A DNA stretch of 64,000 nucleotides from positions 3,205,501 to 3,269,500 of the forward strand of contig NZ_CP130630.1 of assembly GCF_030551255.1 (NCBI RefSeq), in the 5' to 3' direction. The position numbers were made by a program, and so were the translations under genes. Below are positions 42,051-52,679 of the stretch, in pieces (the first letter of the stretch is position 1; each line of letters opens with the position of its first letter). The DNA comes from Streptomyces sp. NL15-2K. Lineage in GTDB: Bacteria > Actinomycetota > Actinomycetes > Streptomycetales > Streptomycetaceae. The notes under the pieces are model-generated. The model did no database searches, was not told the origin of the DNA, and saw nothing but the letters and a program-made list of their open reading frames with translations.

Positions 42051-44141
42051 TCAGCGGGGGAGGAAGGGGCTGGGAGCCCCGGAATACGACACATACAGCC
42101 GGTCACGGGCACGAGTGCACGCGACATAGAGCACGCATCGCTCCCTCTGGACGCTCTCCAGGTGGGCGGCCCTGTCGGTTTCCAACGGAACAATCGCCCG
42201 GTCGTGCGGCACCACCTTGTCCTGGACGCCGACGACCGCGACGCACTGGAACTCCAGGCCCTTCATGCTGTGCATTGTGCCCACTTGGACCCGGCCGCCA
42301 GACGGCCCCGGTGGCTCGGGCTCGATGCCCGCGGAGCGAAGTGCGTCCGCCACGTCGTCAGACTTGGCGTTGACCCGGGCCGCGACCGCGATCGCACCCG
42401 GTTCGACACCGTCGGCCAGCCAGGCACGGACTTGGGAAACCACGGCAGCGCGCTCCTCGGACCAGTCGGTGAACCGCCGGACGATCGGCCGGCGACCGTG
42501 CATCGGCGACTCGTAGCCTTCTCGGCTGTCGGGCCAGCCATCGAGGTCCTCCTCGGACACGAGCCCCAGCACCCGGACGGCCCAGGTGAGGATCTCCTGA
42601 GTGGTGCGGTAGCTGAGGGTGAGTCGCTGTGTCCGGCCGACGATGTTGATTCCAGTGTTCTTCAGCGGTACACGATGCTGCCAAATCCGCTGATGCGGGT
42701 CCGCGACGAGGAACAGATCGTCCTCGCCCGGGCGGACAGCTTCCCGGAGCAGCCGCCACTGCGCGGGATGTAGGTCCTGGGTTTCGTCGACGATGACGTG
42801 TTGGTAGACGGCAGGCCTGTCCTCCTGTCGCAGGATCCGTGCCGCCTCATCGGCTACCTGCAGGAATGACCAACGCCCTAGGTCGCTCAGCTGAGTCCGC
42901 AACGCCTCGATGGCTGCCCATACGGACGGCCGCTCCGAACGAGGCAGGCCCTGGCCCCGGCCGGTGCGTGCTGCCGTCAGATACGCCTCCAGCGTGGTGA
43001 TGTCCTGGGCGAGCAGCACCTGCTCCCACTCATCGACCAAAAATTCCCCGGGGTAATCCGGATGCACGGTGTCGGCAAGGCTGACCAGTTCGCGCGACGT
43101 GAGCACCACTGGGCGACTTCCGGGCCGATCGCTGACAACCCGGGCAGCAAGCTGATCAGTGGTGATCACCTCGATCCGATCGCGGTCCTCGGGATTCTCG
43201 ACGAGCTGCTCCAGCTGACGACCCAATTCCGCGGTGAGCGGGCGGCTGTAGGTGGTCAGCAGGATCGGCCTGCCACTGTCGTAGCGCCCGGCGAGATGCG
43301 CAGCTCGGTGCAGGGCAGTCACCGTCTTGCCAGTGCCCGCACCGCCGGTGATCATCACCGAGCCAAGATAGGGATCGTGGTAAGCAATCCGGCGCTGCAT
43401 CGGATGTAGAAAGATCCTCCACAGTGCAAACGGAGGGCGCAGCAACTTCTCAAGTTCTTCGGGGCCGCTGACGAGCGCAACTTGGTCGGGGGTCCGCCCG
43501 ATCGCCGCGGACAGGTCGTCCGGCTCTACCCGGTCGGGCTTGGCGGCGTCCACAAGATGCTTGCTGACCTCTCCCCAAGTCTCCTCGATCGTCATCCCCG
43601 ACGCTAGCGCGACGAGGACGTCGTACTGAAGTGACGGCAGCATGTGTTGGAGGGCGTCCAGGTGCGCCTCCCTGGTCAACAATCGGACGATCGGCAGCAC
43701 CTGGTCGTCGATGCCGAGTGTGCGGAAGTCTGAGTCCTTGACATGGTCGAAGAGCCGGGCCGGTGTAGCTTCGGCGGCCAGACGCAGTGTGCCGGACATG
43801 CTCTGAAGCTGCGTCTCGTCGCGCATCTCCAAGACGCCGAGGACCTGGTTGACGGTGAACAGCCTCGTCGTGGCCCAAGCGATCGCATCGTCGTGCGGCA
43901 GGACGCGCAGCAGGCAGTAGAGGTCACCGGTCGTCGGCGCCAGGACGACGCCGCGATAGAACTGGTTTATGCGGATTGTCCTGATCCGATGGTCTTCGGC
44001 CCGGTTGAGTTTCTCCAGATGCAGTCCCGCGTGGGTGGCCTGGGCGAACTTGCCGAGCGCGGCCTGCACAGCCTTCTGGACCGGCTTCTCAAGCTTGGCG
44101 TACTCGGAGAGGAACTCCTTGGCGATCGCCAACTGCGGCAC
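42051..44141 (-). CDS. UvrD-like helicase with N-terminal RelE/ParE-like domain (GajB-like)
   Basis: A 696-residue superfamily 1 helicase. Residues 1 to about 95 (LAIAKEFLSEYAKLEKPVQKAV, then AEDHRIRTIRINQFYRGVVLAP and LYCLLRVLPHDDAIAWA) have the look of a RelE/ParE toxin fold. The helicase core has GGAGTGKTVTALHRAAHL, HVIVDETQDLHPAQWRLL, LVADPHQRIWQHRVP, LSYRTTQEILTWA, VGTMHSMKGLEFQCVAVVG and LYVACTRARDRLYVSYSG. GTG start 44141 is set by GGAGGA six bases upstream. Paired with an OLD nuclease, it resembles Gabija with inverted gene order and an added toxin-like domain. Divergent from hsdM. Confidence 0.85.
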   Translation of the reverse strand: MPQLAIAKEFLSEYAKLEKPVQKAVQAALGKFAQATHAGLHLEKLNRAEDHRIRTIRINQFYRGVVLAPTTGDLYCLLRVLPHDDAIAWATTRLFTVNQVLGVLEMRDETQLQSMSGTLRLAAEATPARLFDHVKDSDFRTLGIDDQVLPIVRLLTREAHLDALQHMLPSLQYDVLVALASGMTIEETWGEVSKHLVDAAKPDRVEPDDLSAAIGRTPDQVALVSGPEELEKLLRPPFALWRIFLHPMQRRIAYHDPYLGSVMITGGAGTGKTVTALHRAAHLAGRYDSGRPILLTTYSRPLTAELGRQLEQLVENPEDRDRIEVITTDQLAARVVSDRPGSRPVVLTSRELVSLADTVHPDYPGEFLVDEWEQVLLAQDITTLEAYLTAARTGRGQGLPRSERPSVWAAIEALRTQLSDLGRWSFLQVADEAARILRQEDRPAVYQHVIVDETQDLHPAQWRLLREAVRPGEDDLFLVADPHQRIWQHRVPLKNTGINIVGRTQRLTLSYRTTQEILTWAVRVLGLVSEEDLDGWPDSREGYESPMHGRRPIVRRFTDWSEERAAVVSQVRAWLADGVEPGAIAVAARVNAKSDDVADALRSAGIEPEPPGPSGGRVQVGTMHSMKGLEFQCVAVVGVQDKVVPHDRAIVPLETDRAAHLESVQRERCVLYVACTRARDRLYVSYSGAPSPFLPR

Positions 44142-44256
44142 GGTCACTCCTCCGACGGGATGGGCAACCCTCATGGTAGGTCGTTGATGATCTGTGCTGA
44201 GCAGTATCGTATGGGGTCTCTGACCCGCCCTTGACTGACGACTGGAGGCTCCGCCT

Positions 44257-46698
44257 GTGGCGAAGCTAACGTTGCCGCAGCTGGAAGCGCATCTGTTCGG
44301 CGCGGCCGACATCTTGCGCGGCAAGATGGACGCCTCGGAGTTCAAGGAATACATCTTCGGGATGTTGTTCCTCAAGCGCTGCTCCGACCAATTCGACACG
44401 ATCCGGGGCAGGGTTATCGCCGAGCAACTCGCGGCGGGCCGGACACAGGCGCAGGCCGAGGAGATCGCCGACAACCGGGCGTTCTACCGGGGCGGCGACT
44501 TCTTCGTGCCGACTGCGGCCCGGTGGAGATACCTAGTAGGCAAGTCGGCTGAGAACGGCGTTGCAGACCTACTGAACAAGGCTTTGGGCGCGCTCGAGAC
44601 TGCCAACTCCACCGCCTTGCAGGGCGTGGTTGGGCATATCGATTTCACCCGCAAGGTCGGCAAGACATCGCTGTCGGACCAGAAACTTCGGGCCCTCATC
44701 AAACATTTCGACCGCTACCGGCTCCGCAACGAGGACTTCGAGTTCCCCGACCTGCTGGGTGCCGCCTATGAGTACCTCATCGGCGAGTTCGCCGACTCGG
44801 CGGGCAAGAAGGGCGGGGAGTTCTATACCCCACGCGGCGTCGTCCGGATGATGGCGCGTCTAGTCGAGCCGCACTCGGGGATGCGGGTTTACGACCCATG
44901 CGCTGGCTCCGGCGGCATGCTGATCATGTCCAAGGAGTACGTCGCGGAGGCTGGCGAGGACGCTCAGGACCTGCGCCTGTACGGCCAGGAGGCCAACGGC
45001 GGCACCTGGGCCATCTCCAAGATGAACATGATCCTTCACGGCATCGTCAATGCAGACCTGGAGAACGACGACACCCTCGCCAATCCGTTGCACATCGAGC
45101 CGGATGGTTCGACGCTGACGCTCTTCGACCGTGTACTCACGAATCCTCCGTTCTCACAGAACTACGTGCGTGCCGGGATGAAGCACGCCGACCGCTTCGA
45201 ATTCGGCTGGACTCCGGAGACCGGCAAGAAGGCCGACTGGATGTTCGCCCAGCATGTGCTCTCGGTGCTCCGGCATGACGGCATCGGTGCCACGGTCATG
45301 CCTCACGGCGTGCTGTTCCGTGGCGGCGAGGAACAAGCAATCCGAAGGAGGGTCATCGAGGCCGACCGGCTGGAGGCCGTTATCGGCCTCGCCTCGAACC
45401 TGTTTTACGGCACCGGTATCCCGGCATGCATTCTCATCCTGCGCGGCCCCGGTTCTCGCCCGGCCTCACATCGAGGCAAGGTCCTGTTTATCAACGCCGA
45501 CCGCGAGTACTTGTCCGGCCGTGCCCAGAATTACCTCGAACCCGAACACGCAGAGAAAATCGTCGCCGCTTACCGGGCCTATCTGGCCGACCCGACACAT
45601 GACATCCCCGGCTTCGCCCGCGTGGTGTCGCTCGCGGAACTCGAAGACAACCAGTTCAACCTCAACATCCGGCGCTACGTCGACAACACTCCACCCCCGG
45701 AGCCCCAAGACGTACGGGCCCATCTGCAGGGCGGTGTCCCGAAGTCCGAGGTCCGTGAGCACCAGCCCGCTTTCCAGGCGTACGGCGTGGACGTGCACTC
45801 GCTGTTCGCCGAACGAGACGCCGACTACTACGACTTCCCAGCCGACGGCTGGCAGTCGGCCGCAAACCGTATCCCGGAGCTGGCCGCGCCCAAAGAAGCA
45901 CTTGTGCGGGACGCGTTCGATGAGTGGTGGAGCAGGCACAGCAAACGCCTGAGCGAGCTGCCCGAAACCCATAAGGTTATGGACACCCGCGCCGAGCTAC
46001 TGGAGTCCTTCGTCGCAGAACTCGAACCCCTCGGCACGCTCGACCGATTCCAGCTCTCTGGCGCCGCCGCCTCCTGGTGGGGCAGCGTCCAATACGACAT
46101 CCGTACACTGGCGTACCACCAATTCAGTGGGGTCGTTCAAGGCTGGCTGACGACGATTCAGACCGCTTTCGCGGATCACGGCGCGGTGGTACACAACGCC
46201 CAGCGCCAGGCAGCAGCCAAGCGTAAAGCCCGGGAACACCCCTTGGTCTCGTATGTCCTCACTGACTATCTCACCGAGCTGGAAGAGACCGAGAATCTCC
46301 GGGCTGAGCTCGACGCCAAGGTCAAGGCCGCCACCACGACCTCCGAGGACGACGCCGCGGAGGAGGTCGATCCCGTCGTGCTAAAGCGCTTGCGCGCCCA
46401 ACTGACCGAGGCCAAGTCCAAAGTCCGCAAACTGGAAGCCGCCTTCATTGACCGCCTCGGCTCGGGCGTGCGCCAGATCCACGATGCTGGGACCGCACCC
46501 GACCTGGTCATGCGCATCCTCAAAGCCGACCTCAGCCGGCGCCTCGACGCCCGCCTAGCCATCGGCCGCAAAGCTTTGATCGACCGCTACAGCAGATGGG
46601 CTGCCAAGTACGCGGTAACCCTCCCCGAACTCGAAGCCCAGCGAGCCGCCGCAGCCACCCGAGTCGACGAGATTCTGCGGGAGCTCGGCTATGCATGA
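44257..46698 (+). CDS. hsdM: Type I restriction-modification DNA methyltransferase subunit
   Basis: An 813-residue HsdM. The N-terminal helical domain contains [19 protein letters not shown]; the N6-adenine methyltransferase core has [32 protein letters not shown] (SAM motif I) and [14 protein letters not shown] (NPPF catalytic motif IV). A long C-terminal extension (from about residue 500) is partly coiled coil, so the subunit is larger than the usual 500-530 residues. GTG start with GGAGG ten bases upstream. Its end overlaps hsdS by 8 bp. Confidence 0.95.
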   Translation: MAKLTLPQLEAHLFGAADILRGKMDASEFKEYIFGMLFLKRCSDQFDTIRGRVIAEQLAAGRTQAQAEEIADNRAFYRGGDFFVPTAARWRYLVGKSAENGVADLLNKALGALETANSTALQGVVGHIDFTRKVGKTSLSDQKLRALIKHFDRYRLRNEDFEFPDLLGAAYEYLIGEFADSAGKKGGEFYTPRGVVRMMARLVEPHSGMRVYDPCAGSGGMLIMSKEYVAEAGEDAQDLRLYGQEANGGTWAISKMNMILHGIVNADLENDDTLANPLHIEPDGSTLTLFDRVLTNPPFSQNYVRAGMKHADRFEFGWTPETGKKADWMFAQHVLSVLRHDGIGATVMPHGVLFRGGEEQAIRRRVIEADRLEAVIGLASNLFYGTGIPACILILRGPGSRPASHRGKVLFINADREYLSGRAQNYLEPEHAEKIVAAYRAYLADPTHDIPGFARVVSLAELEDNQFNLNIRRYVDNTPPPEPQDVRAHLQGGVPKSEVREHQPAFQAYGVDVHSLFAERDADYYDFPADGWQSAANRIPELAAPKEALVRDAFDEWWSRHSKRLSELPETHKVMDTRAELLESFVAELEPLGTLDRFQLSGAAASWWGSVQYDIRTLAYHQFSGVVQGWLTTIQTAFADHGAVVHNAQRQAAAKRKAREHPLVSYVLTDYLTELEETENLRAELDAKVKAATTTSEDDAAEEVDPVVLKRLRAQLTEAKSKVRKLEAAFIDRLGSGVRQIHDAGTAPDLVMRILKADLSRRLDARLAIGRKALIDRYSRWAAKYAVTLPELEAQRAAAATRVDEILRELGYA

Positions 46699-47905
46699 CG
46701 TTCCTGAGGGCTGGAGGCAGGTCAAGCTGAAGGACTGCGGAACTTGGTGGTCTGGCGGAACCCCGGCGACCGAAGAGCCCCGCTTCTGGGGTGGCGATAT
46801 CCCGTGGATCAGCGCCGCGAGTCTTAAGGACTTCCGGATTACTGATTCGGATCGTCGGGTGACCCGTGCCGGCAGCATGGCCGGCACCAAGGTGGTTGAA
46901 CCCGGAACTGTGCTGTTCATTGTGCGAGGTATGAGCCTGAAGAAGGAGTTCCGGGTAGGTGTCGCCCAACGTCCTGTGGCTTTTGGGCAGGACTGCAAGG
47001 CACTGCTGCCTCACACATCGATCGACGGGACTTTCCTCGGCCTCGCGCTCAAGGCCCGTGAACGCAACATCCTCGCAATGGTCGATGAGGCAGGGCATGG
47101 AACCGGGCGTCTCCCGACCGACCTGATGGAGCGGTTGGAGATCGCAATTCCTGCCGATTTGGCCGAACAGCGGCGGATCGTGGAGACGCTCGATGCGCTC
47201 GACAAGGAGGCCGCGTCCGCCAATCGAGAACTTGCAAAATGGCGCGAGGTAGAGGCAGGTTTTGTAGCGAGTATTTTTAATGTTGACTTCCGCTCGAGCT
47301 GGCAAACTCCTACCGTCGGAGCGCTACTAGAGGGCAATGGGAGCATTCAGATCGGGCCATTCGGGAGCCAGCTACACTCTTACGAGTACACCTCCGAAGG
47401 AATTCCCGTCATCATGCCTCAAGATATTATCGACAGGTCTATTTCGCCAGATAAGATCGCTCGCGTTTCTATGAGGAAGTGTCGCGAGCTCGCACGACAT
47501 GTTCTCGTTTCGGGAGATGTAGTTCTCGGTCGCAGAGGAGATCTATCGCGATGCGCGGTCGTCCACACTGAGAACGAAGGCTGGCTATGCGGAACCGGCT
47601 GTTTGCGAATTCGCCTCGACTTCAGCCGAGTCCTTCCCGAATGGTTTGCTCTTGCCTACACGCAAGATTATTGCCAGCGCCAAATTGCCGCTTTGGCGGT
47701 AGGGTCTACTATGCCGAATATAAATTCCGGGATCGTTAAGAATCTGAGAGTCCCAGTGCTTCCGATGGAGATGCAAAGGAAAGCGATCTCAGCATTGAAT
47801 GCTCACCGGCACGGTGTGTCTGCTGCCGAGCTCAAAATCTCGCAGTTGATGCACACGAAACGGGGCCTCGCGGACGACCTGCTGAGTGGGCGCGTTCGGG
47901 TTTGA
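46691..47905 (+). CDS. hsdS: Type I restriction-modification specificity subunit
   Basis: A 404-residue HsdS with two target-recognition domains. TRD1 spans about 1-150 ([40 protein letters not shown]), the first helical spacer is [32 protein letters not shown]2 begins about 205 ([28 protein letters not shown]), and the final spacer ends in [18 protein letters not shown]2 (about 47270-47800) is clearly lower in GC than TRD1 and the rest of the operon, pointing to domain replacement. It dictates the bipartite DNA target, which cannot be predicted here. Confidence 0.94.
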   Translation: MHDVPEGWRQVKLKDCGTWWSGGTPATEEPRFWGGDIPWISAASLKDFRITDSDRRVTRAGSMAGTKVVEPGTVLFIVRGMSLKKEFRVGVAQRPVAFGQDCKALLPHTSIDGTFLGLALKARERNILAMVDEAGHGTGRLPTDLMERLEIAIPADLAEQRRIVETLDALDKEAASANRELAKWREVEAGFVASIFNVDFRSSWQTPTVGALLEGNGSIQIGPFGSQLHSYEYTSEGIPVIMPQDIIDRSISPDKIARVSMRKCRELARHVLVSGDVVLGRRGDLSRCAVVHTENEGWLCGTGCLRIRLDFSRVLPEWFALAYTQDYCQRQIAALAVGSTMPNINSGIVKNLRVPVLPMEMQRKAISALNAHRHGVSAAELKISQLMHTKRGLADDLLSGRVRV

Positions 47906-47930
47906 CGTCAGGGGGGACATAAGGGCCTAG

Positions 47931-48217
47931 ATGGTCTTTTCAGTGCCGGTGGGTGAGGGGTTGGGTGTCGACTTCCTCGGCGGAGAGGGTAAAGCCTTAG
48001 CCCTACATCTGTCGTTCTACGCACTCGACCTCCCCCCCGTCGAAGGCATCTGGTCCCTGCTGCGGCGCGGCTGGCTCTCCAACGTCGCCTTCACCACCCC
48101 CGAGCGCCTCAACCAGTGCACCCGATTGGCTTACGGAAGAGCCAGTACTTACAGCAAGCTCATCGACGGCGGCTGCCTAAGACTCGCTAGACCATCAGAC
48201 CCACTCGAGCAACACGC
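47931..48217 (+). pseudogene. IS630-family transposase relic
   Basis: Between hsdS and hsdR a stretch encodes PPVEGIWSLLRRGWLSNVAFTTPERL and SKLIDGGCLR, the C-terminal end of an IS630-type DDE transposase (the NPxExxW region carrying the last catalytic Glu). Upstream domains are absent and the frame is degraded. No inverted repeat could be defined. The relic and its flanks (47906-48326) split the hsd operon and contain no other gene I can support. Confidence 0.7.
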
Positions 48218-48326
48218 CACGACCCCACGAGTTCAGCTCAGCCGGAATGTCCGTGGCGTGCAGCGGTCTCCGCAAGGAATGATGGAACCGTTGTGATCAC
48301 ACGTTGACTTGAAGCGAGGGACGCTC

Positions 48327-51300
48327 GTGTCCGGGCCCGAGTACATACAGGTTGAGGCTCCGCTGCTCCGGCAGTTGGCGAACATGGGCTGGGAGCACAT
48401 GCCGGGCCAAGCGGAGGGCGCGTTCAAGCCGGAGGATCCGACAAAGTCCGGGCGCGAATCGTTCGCCGAGGTACTGATGGAGTCGCGGCTGCGTAAGGCA
48501 CTGCGTGATATCAACCCAGGGCCGGATGGGGAACCTTGGCTGGACGACGTGCGGATCAGCCGGGCTCTGGGCGAGCTGACCCGGATCACGGCCAGGGGTC
48601 TGCTGGAAGCCAACGAGCTGACAACTGAAGTGCTGATCAAGGGGGTCACCGTACCCGGTCTGCCAGGCTGGGACGGAGGCCGGGACCAGCGCGTCCACTT
48701 CATCGACTGGAAACACTGGCAGCGCAACGAATTCGTGGTTGTCTCCCAGTTCCGGGTCGATGTGCTGGGCACGAACGGGCTGAAATACATCGCACCCGAC
48801 GAGGTGCTGCTGGTCAACGGCATCCCCCTGGTCGTCGTGGAGTGCAAGAAGCCCGGTAAGGGTGACGCGATCGCCGCGGCCGTGACGCAGCTGAAGCGGT
48901 ACGCCGGCCAGGGCCGCAGCCGGATCCCCACCGGAAATCCGAAGCTGTTCCACACCGTCCAGCTGACTGTGGCGACCTGCGGGGAGCGGGCACGGCTGGG
49001 CACGTTCACGGCCGACACCGAGCACTATGCGCCGTGGCGTGACCCGTACCCGCTGACCGACGCCACCATCGCGGCCGCGCTTGAGTGCGACGAGCGGTCG
49101 GTCACTGAGCAGAACCGGCTCACCGCAGCGGTGTTGCACCCTGAGCGGCTATTGCAGATCATCCACGACTACGTGACGTTCATGACGCTGGACAACGGCA
49201 TCCGGATCAAGGCCGCGCCGCGCTACCAGCAGTACCGCGCGGTCGAAAAGACCTTGGAGCGCCTGCTGACAGGTGACACACGAGAAGAGGACGGTGTCCA
49301 GGACCGGCGGGGCGGAATCATCTGGCACACCCAGGGCTCCGGTAAGAGCCTCACCATGACGTTCCTCGTCCGCCGTATGCGGTCGATACCGGAACTGTCC
49401 GCGGTCAAGGTCGTGTTGGTCACCGACCGGACCCAGCTACAGAAACAGTTGTCGGAGACGCTCCGGCTCACCGGTGAAGAAGTCGAAGAGGCCAAGCGGG
49501 TCAAGGAGGCCAAGCAACTGTTGGCGGCCGGCGGCCCGGGCATCGTCGCTGTGATGATCCAAAAGCAGCAGGATGTAGCGGCACGGTCCACCAATGGCGA
49601 GTTGGTCGAGGCTGTCCCCTCACTTGGGGAGCTCAACGACGACAGCGCGATTGTGGTCCTCATCGACGAGGCGCACCGGTCGCACGGCTCCACCTTGCAC
49701 ATGAACCTGTTGGAGGCATTGCCTAACTGCGCCCGGATCGGCTTCACCGGAACTCCGATCATCATGGGCAAGCAGAAGAAGACCTCCCAGATCTTCGGCA
49801 GCGTCATCGACACCTACCGGCTGGCCGACGCTGAGGCCGACGGCGCGGTTGTGCGGATCTTCTACGAAGGCAACACCGTCAAGGGCGCGGTCAAAGACGG
49901 CCGTGACCTCGACGAGGTCTTCGAGGACCTGTTCGCCGAGCAGAGCGACGAGAACCGCGAGGCTCTGCAGCGCCGGTACGCCACCAAGGGTGACGTGCTC
50001 GAATCCGAAGAGCTGATCACGGCCAAGGCCAGGCACCTGCTCCGTCACTACGTCACGACCGTGTTGCCTGGCGGGTTCAAGGCCCAGCTGGTGGCGAACA
50101 GCCGGGAGGCGACACTGCGTTACCGAACGGCTCTACTCGCCGCGAGGGATGATCTGGTCCACCAGGCCGAGACAGTCCCGGCGCGGTTGCTCGATACTCC
50201 GCTGGACCAGCTGACCGCCCGACAGATCGCACAGGTCACCGCACACCGGAATCTCGATCTGCTCCGTGCGATGGACTTCGCTCCGATCATCTCCCCGGGC
50301 ACCGACGACCACGAAGAGCGCTTCGCCGAGTGGACCGCGCAGAAGCCGCAGGAACGCAGGGTCGACGACTTCACGAAGCCGTTTCCGGCGGAACTCGGCC
50401 CGGACGACCACCCGGTCGCATTCCTGATCGTCAAGTCAATGCTGCTGACCGGCTTCGACGCGCCGATCGAGCAGGTGCTCTACATCGACCGATCCCTCAA
50501 GCAGGCCGAGCTGTTGCAGGCCGTGGCCCGCGTCAACCGGCCGGCCAAGGACAAGAAGTGCGGTTATGTTGTCGACTACTTCGGCGTCGCCAACCATCTG
50601 ACCGAAGCTCTCAAGGCCTACTCCGCCGACGATGTCGATGGAGTATTGGTCGACCTCCGCGAAGAAGTCGCCAAGCTGGATCCGATGCGTCGCCGCCTCC
50701 AAGCGGTCTTTACCGACCACGGTGTGCCCCCCTCCGGGACGACCTTGGAGGACTGTGTGCTTCTGTTGAACGACGGGGCCCTGTTCGACAGGTTCGAGGC
50801 CGAGCTCAAGCGGTTCCTCAGCACTATCGACGTCATCCTGCCCGAACCCGCCGTGCGCCCCTTCCTCAAGGACGCCACCCTCTACGCGGAGATCGCGATG
50901 CGGGCCAAGCGCAGGTTCCGAGTCGACGGTGGCGACTTCGACACCAGCGCGTACGGCGCGAAGGTCCGCCAACTGCTTGACGATCACCTGCTGTCGCTCG
51001 GCATCGACCAGAAGCTGCCGCCGGTATCGCTGACAGCAGACGACTTCGAGGAAAAGGTAGCGGCACTGCCCGGTGCGCGAACCCGTGCCTCGGAGATGGA
51101 GCACGCCGTACGGGACCATATCGAGATCAACCGGGGCAAGGACCCTCGCTTCTATAAGCGGCTCAGTGAGCGCCTCGAAGAAATTCTGCGCGACTACGCC
51201 GAGAACTGGGAACAGCAAGCCGCGCTCCTGGCCGACTTGGTCGCCGAGTTGCGAACGGACCGCCCAGCGTCCGACGATCCGCTCAGCCCTGTCGAACGGG

Positions 51301-51584
51301 CCCTGTACGGCGTGCTGTTGGAGGAAACCGCGCGGGACGGAGTGGTCGACCCGGAAACCGACCAGTTGTTGTGCGACATCAGCACCGGCGTCTACACCCT
51401 CGCCCAGCAGGTGACCCATCGACGTGATTTCTGGCGTAGCCCGGTCGATCAGGAGGACTTCCGGCTCCAGACCGTCCAATTGCTGATCACCAAGGATGCG
51501 GCGGCGATCGACAAGGTCGACTCGCTGGCCGATCAGCTGGTGGAAGTGATCGGGCACCGTCGTACAGAGATTCCGCGCCCTTGA
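48327..51584 (+). CDS. hsdR: Type I restriction endonuclease/translocase subunit
   Basis: A 1085-residue HsdR. The nuclease domain shows VNGIPLVVVECKKP (PD-(D/E)xK family, E-x-K), the SF2 translocase has IIWHTQGSGKSLTMTFLVRRM (Walker A), VVLIDEAHRSHG (DEAH-type box) and RIGFTGTPIIMG. QAVARVNRPAKDKKCGYVVDYFG is motif VI. All key residues are intact. GTG 48327 is chosen because GAGGG lies just upstream. Although separated from hsdS by the IS relic, it is on the same strand and should complete a working R2M2S complex. Confidence 0.95.
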   Translation: MSGPEYIQVEAPLLRQLANMGWEHMPGQAEGAFKPEDPTKSGRESFAEVLMESRLRKALRDINPGPDGEPWLDDVRISRALGELTRITARGLLEANELTTEVLIKGVTVPGLPGWDGGRDQRVHFIDWKHWQRNEFVVVSQFRVDVLGTNGLKYIAPDEVLLVNGIPLVVVECKKPGKGDAIAAAVTQLKRYAGQGRSRIPTGNPKLFHTVQLTVATCGERARLGTFTADTEHYAPWRDPYPLTDATIAAALECDERSVTEQNRLTAAVLHPERLLQIIHDYVTFMTLDNGIRIKAAPRYQQYRAVEKTLERLLTGDTREEDGVQDRRGGIIWHTQGSGKSLTMTFLVRRMRSIPELSAVKVVLVTDRTQLQKQLSETLRLTGEEVEEAKRVKEAKQLLAAGGPGIVAVMIQKQQDVAARSTNGELVEAVPSLGELNDDSAIVVLIDEAHRSHGSTLHMNLLEALPNCARIGFTGTPIIMGKQKKTSQIFGSVIDTYRLADAEADGAVVRIFYEGNTVKGAVKDGRDLDEVFEDLFAEQSDENREALQRRYATKGDVLESEELITAKARHLLRHYVTTVLPGGFKAQLVANSREATLRYRTALLAARDDLVHQAETVPARLLDTPLDQLTARQIAQVTAHRNLDLLRAMDFAPIISPGTDDHEERFAEWTAQKPQERRVDDFTKPFPAELGPDDHPVAFLIVKSMLLTGFDAPIEQVLYIDRSLKQAELLQAVARVNRPAKDKKCGYVVDYFGVANHLTEALKAYSADDVDGVLVDLREEVAKLDPMRRRLQAVFTDHGVPPSGTTLEDCVLLLNDGALFDRFEAELKRFLSTIDVILPEPAVRPFLKDATLYAEIAMRAKRRFRVDGGDFDTSAYGAKVRQLLDDHLLSLGIDQKLPPVSLTADDFEEKVAALPGARTRASEMEHAVRDHIEINRGKDPRFYKRLSERLEEILRDYAENWEQQAALLADLVAELRTDRPASDDPLSPVERALYGVLLEETARDGVVDPETDQLLCDISTGVYTLAQQVTHRRDFWRSPVDQEDFRLQTVQLLITKDAAAIDKVDSLADQLVEVIGHRRTEIPRP

Positions 51585-51631
51585 CGCCAGGCCTGGCGGG
51601 GAATGTCAGTGACGGATGCCAGGATGTGGCC

Positions 51632-52357
51632 GTGAAGGGTTCAGCGACCACCGAGGTACTGCGAGTCGACGACCTCGACGTACAGGTACGGGTCAGCGAG
51701 CGACGGCGACAGATCAGGCTGACCGTCGAGCGCGACTCGACCGTCAGCGTCACCGTGCCCCCGGGGACCGGGCAAGCCGATCTGGTCAAGCTGATCAGAA
51801 GCCGGCGGCAATGGCTGTACGGGAAGCTCGCTGAACGCGAGTCGCTGAGCGAGGGCAGACCCCCTCGTGAGTATGTCTCCGGAGAGGGCTTTCCATACCT
51901 AGGACGCAGCTATCGGCTGCTGGTCGTCCAGGCCGGCCCGACCGATGTTCGGTTGCTGCGAGGCCGATTGGAGATCCGGCAGGACGTGCTCCATGATGCG
52001 TCCACTGCCCTGATCGCCTGGTACACCCGGCGTGGTATGAGCTGGTTGCCTGGTCGGCTTCAGCCGTGGGCCCAGCGGATGGACGTGGCTTGCGGTGAAC
52101 TCCGGGTCCGGCCTCTGGGCTACCGCTGGGGGTCGTGCTCGCTCCATGGCGATCTCAACATCCATTGGGCGACCATGCAGCTTCCACCCGATCTGATCGA
52201 TTATGTGCTCGTGCATGAGCTCGCTCATGTGCGTGTGCCTGATCACAGCGAAGGATTCTGGCGGAAAGTTCAGCGGGCGATGCCCGACTGCCATGCCCGT
52301 CGCGACCGGCTGAAACGGCTCGGGCCCGATCTCTGGCTTCCGGAAACGAAGACATGA
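51632..52357 (+). CDS. YgjP/WLM-type zinc metalloprotease-like protein
   Basis: A 241-residue M48/YgjP-like (DUF45) metalloprotein commonly found next to type I restriction genes. The zinc motif is LVHELAHVRVPDHSEGFW, with HELAH and the downstream His/Glu; RPLGYRWGSCSLHGDLNIHW precedes it as usual. GTG at 51632 has AGGA seven bases upstream; earlier in-frame starts reach back into the hsdR stop. Possible role: turnover of HsdR to protect host DNA, by analogy with proteolytic alleviation of type I systems (inference). Confidence 0.85.
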   Translation: MKGSATTEVLRVDDLDVQVRVSERRRQIRLTVERDSTVSVTVPPGTGQADLVKLIRSRRQWLYGKLAERESLSEGRPPREYVSGEGFPYLGRSYRLLVVQAGPTDVRLLRGRLEIRQDVLHDASTALIAWYTRRGMSWLPGRLQPWAQRMDVACGELRVRPLGYRWGSCSLHGDLNIHWATMQLPPDLIDYVLVHELAHVRVPDHSEGFWRKVQRAMPDCHARRDRLKRLGPDLWLPETKT

Positions 52358-52467
52358 AGCCCTTGGCCAGGCAAAACACGCGGATTCGTGGTTGAGTCGC
52401 CCCGACCACGTGCCGAATCAGCCGGATGGTGCATCAGGATTTGCACAGCCTTGGTCAGGGCCCTAAA

Positions 52468-52578
52468 GGCAGACGAGTCGGTCTGTGCGCCGGGGACAGG
52501 TGAGCGGCGCCTGAAGCAGCCTCTGACCTGTGCGGACGTTCCCCATGACCAGAGGCCGTGCACACCGCGTGCACACCG
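52468..52578. repeat. Right copy of the diverged direct repeat bracketing the island
   Basis: GGCAGACGAGTCGGTCTGTG (start of a 32-base block at 52468) and AGAGGCCGTGCACACC (52551) match the left copy at 39727 and 39811 in order and spacing. The stretch 52358-52680 contains this copy and otherwise no gene. Ends of this kind may mark integration or an ancestral duplication. Confidence 0.6.
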
Positions 52579-52679
52579 ACATGGGCACCGTCCATGCCCC
52601 GTGGCACCATTCCGGCTCATGTCCCCGGTCCGCAGACCGCCCCCACCTCATCGCGCCACCGCTCCACCTGACCGAACCA

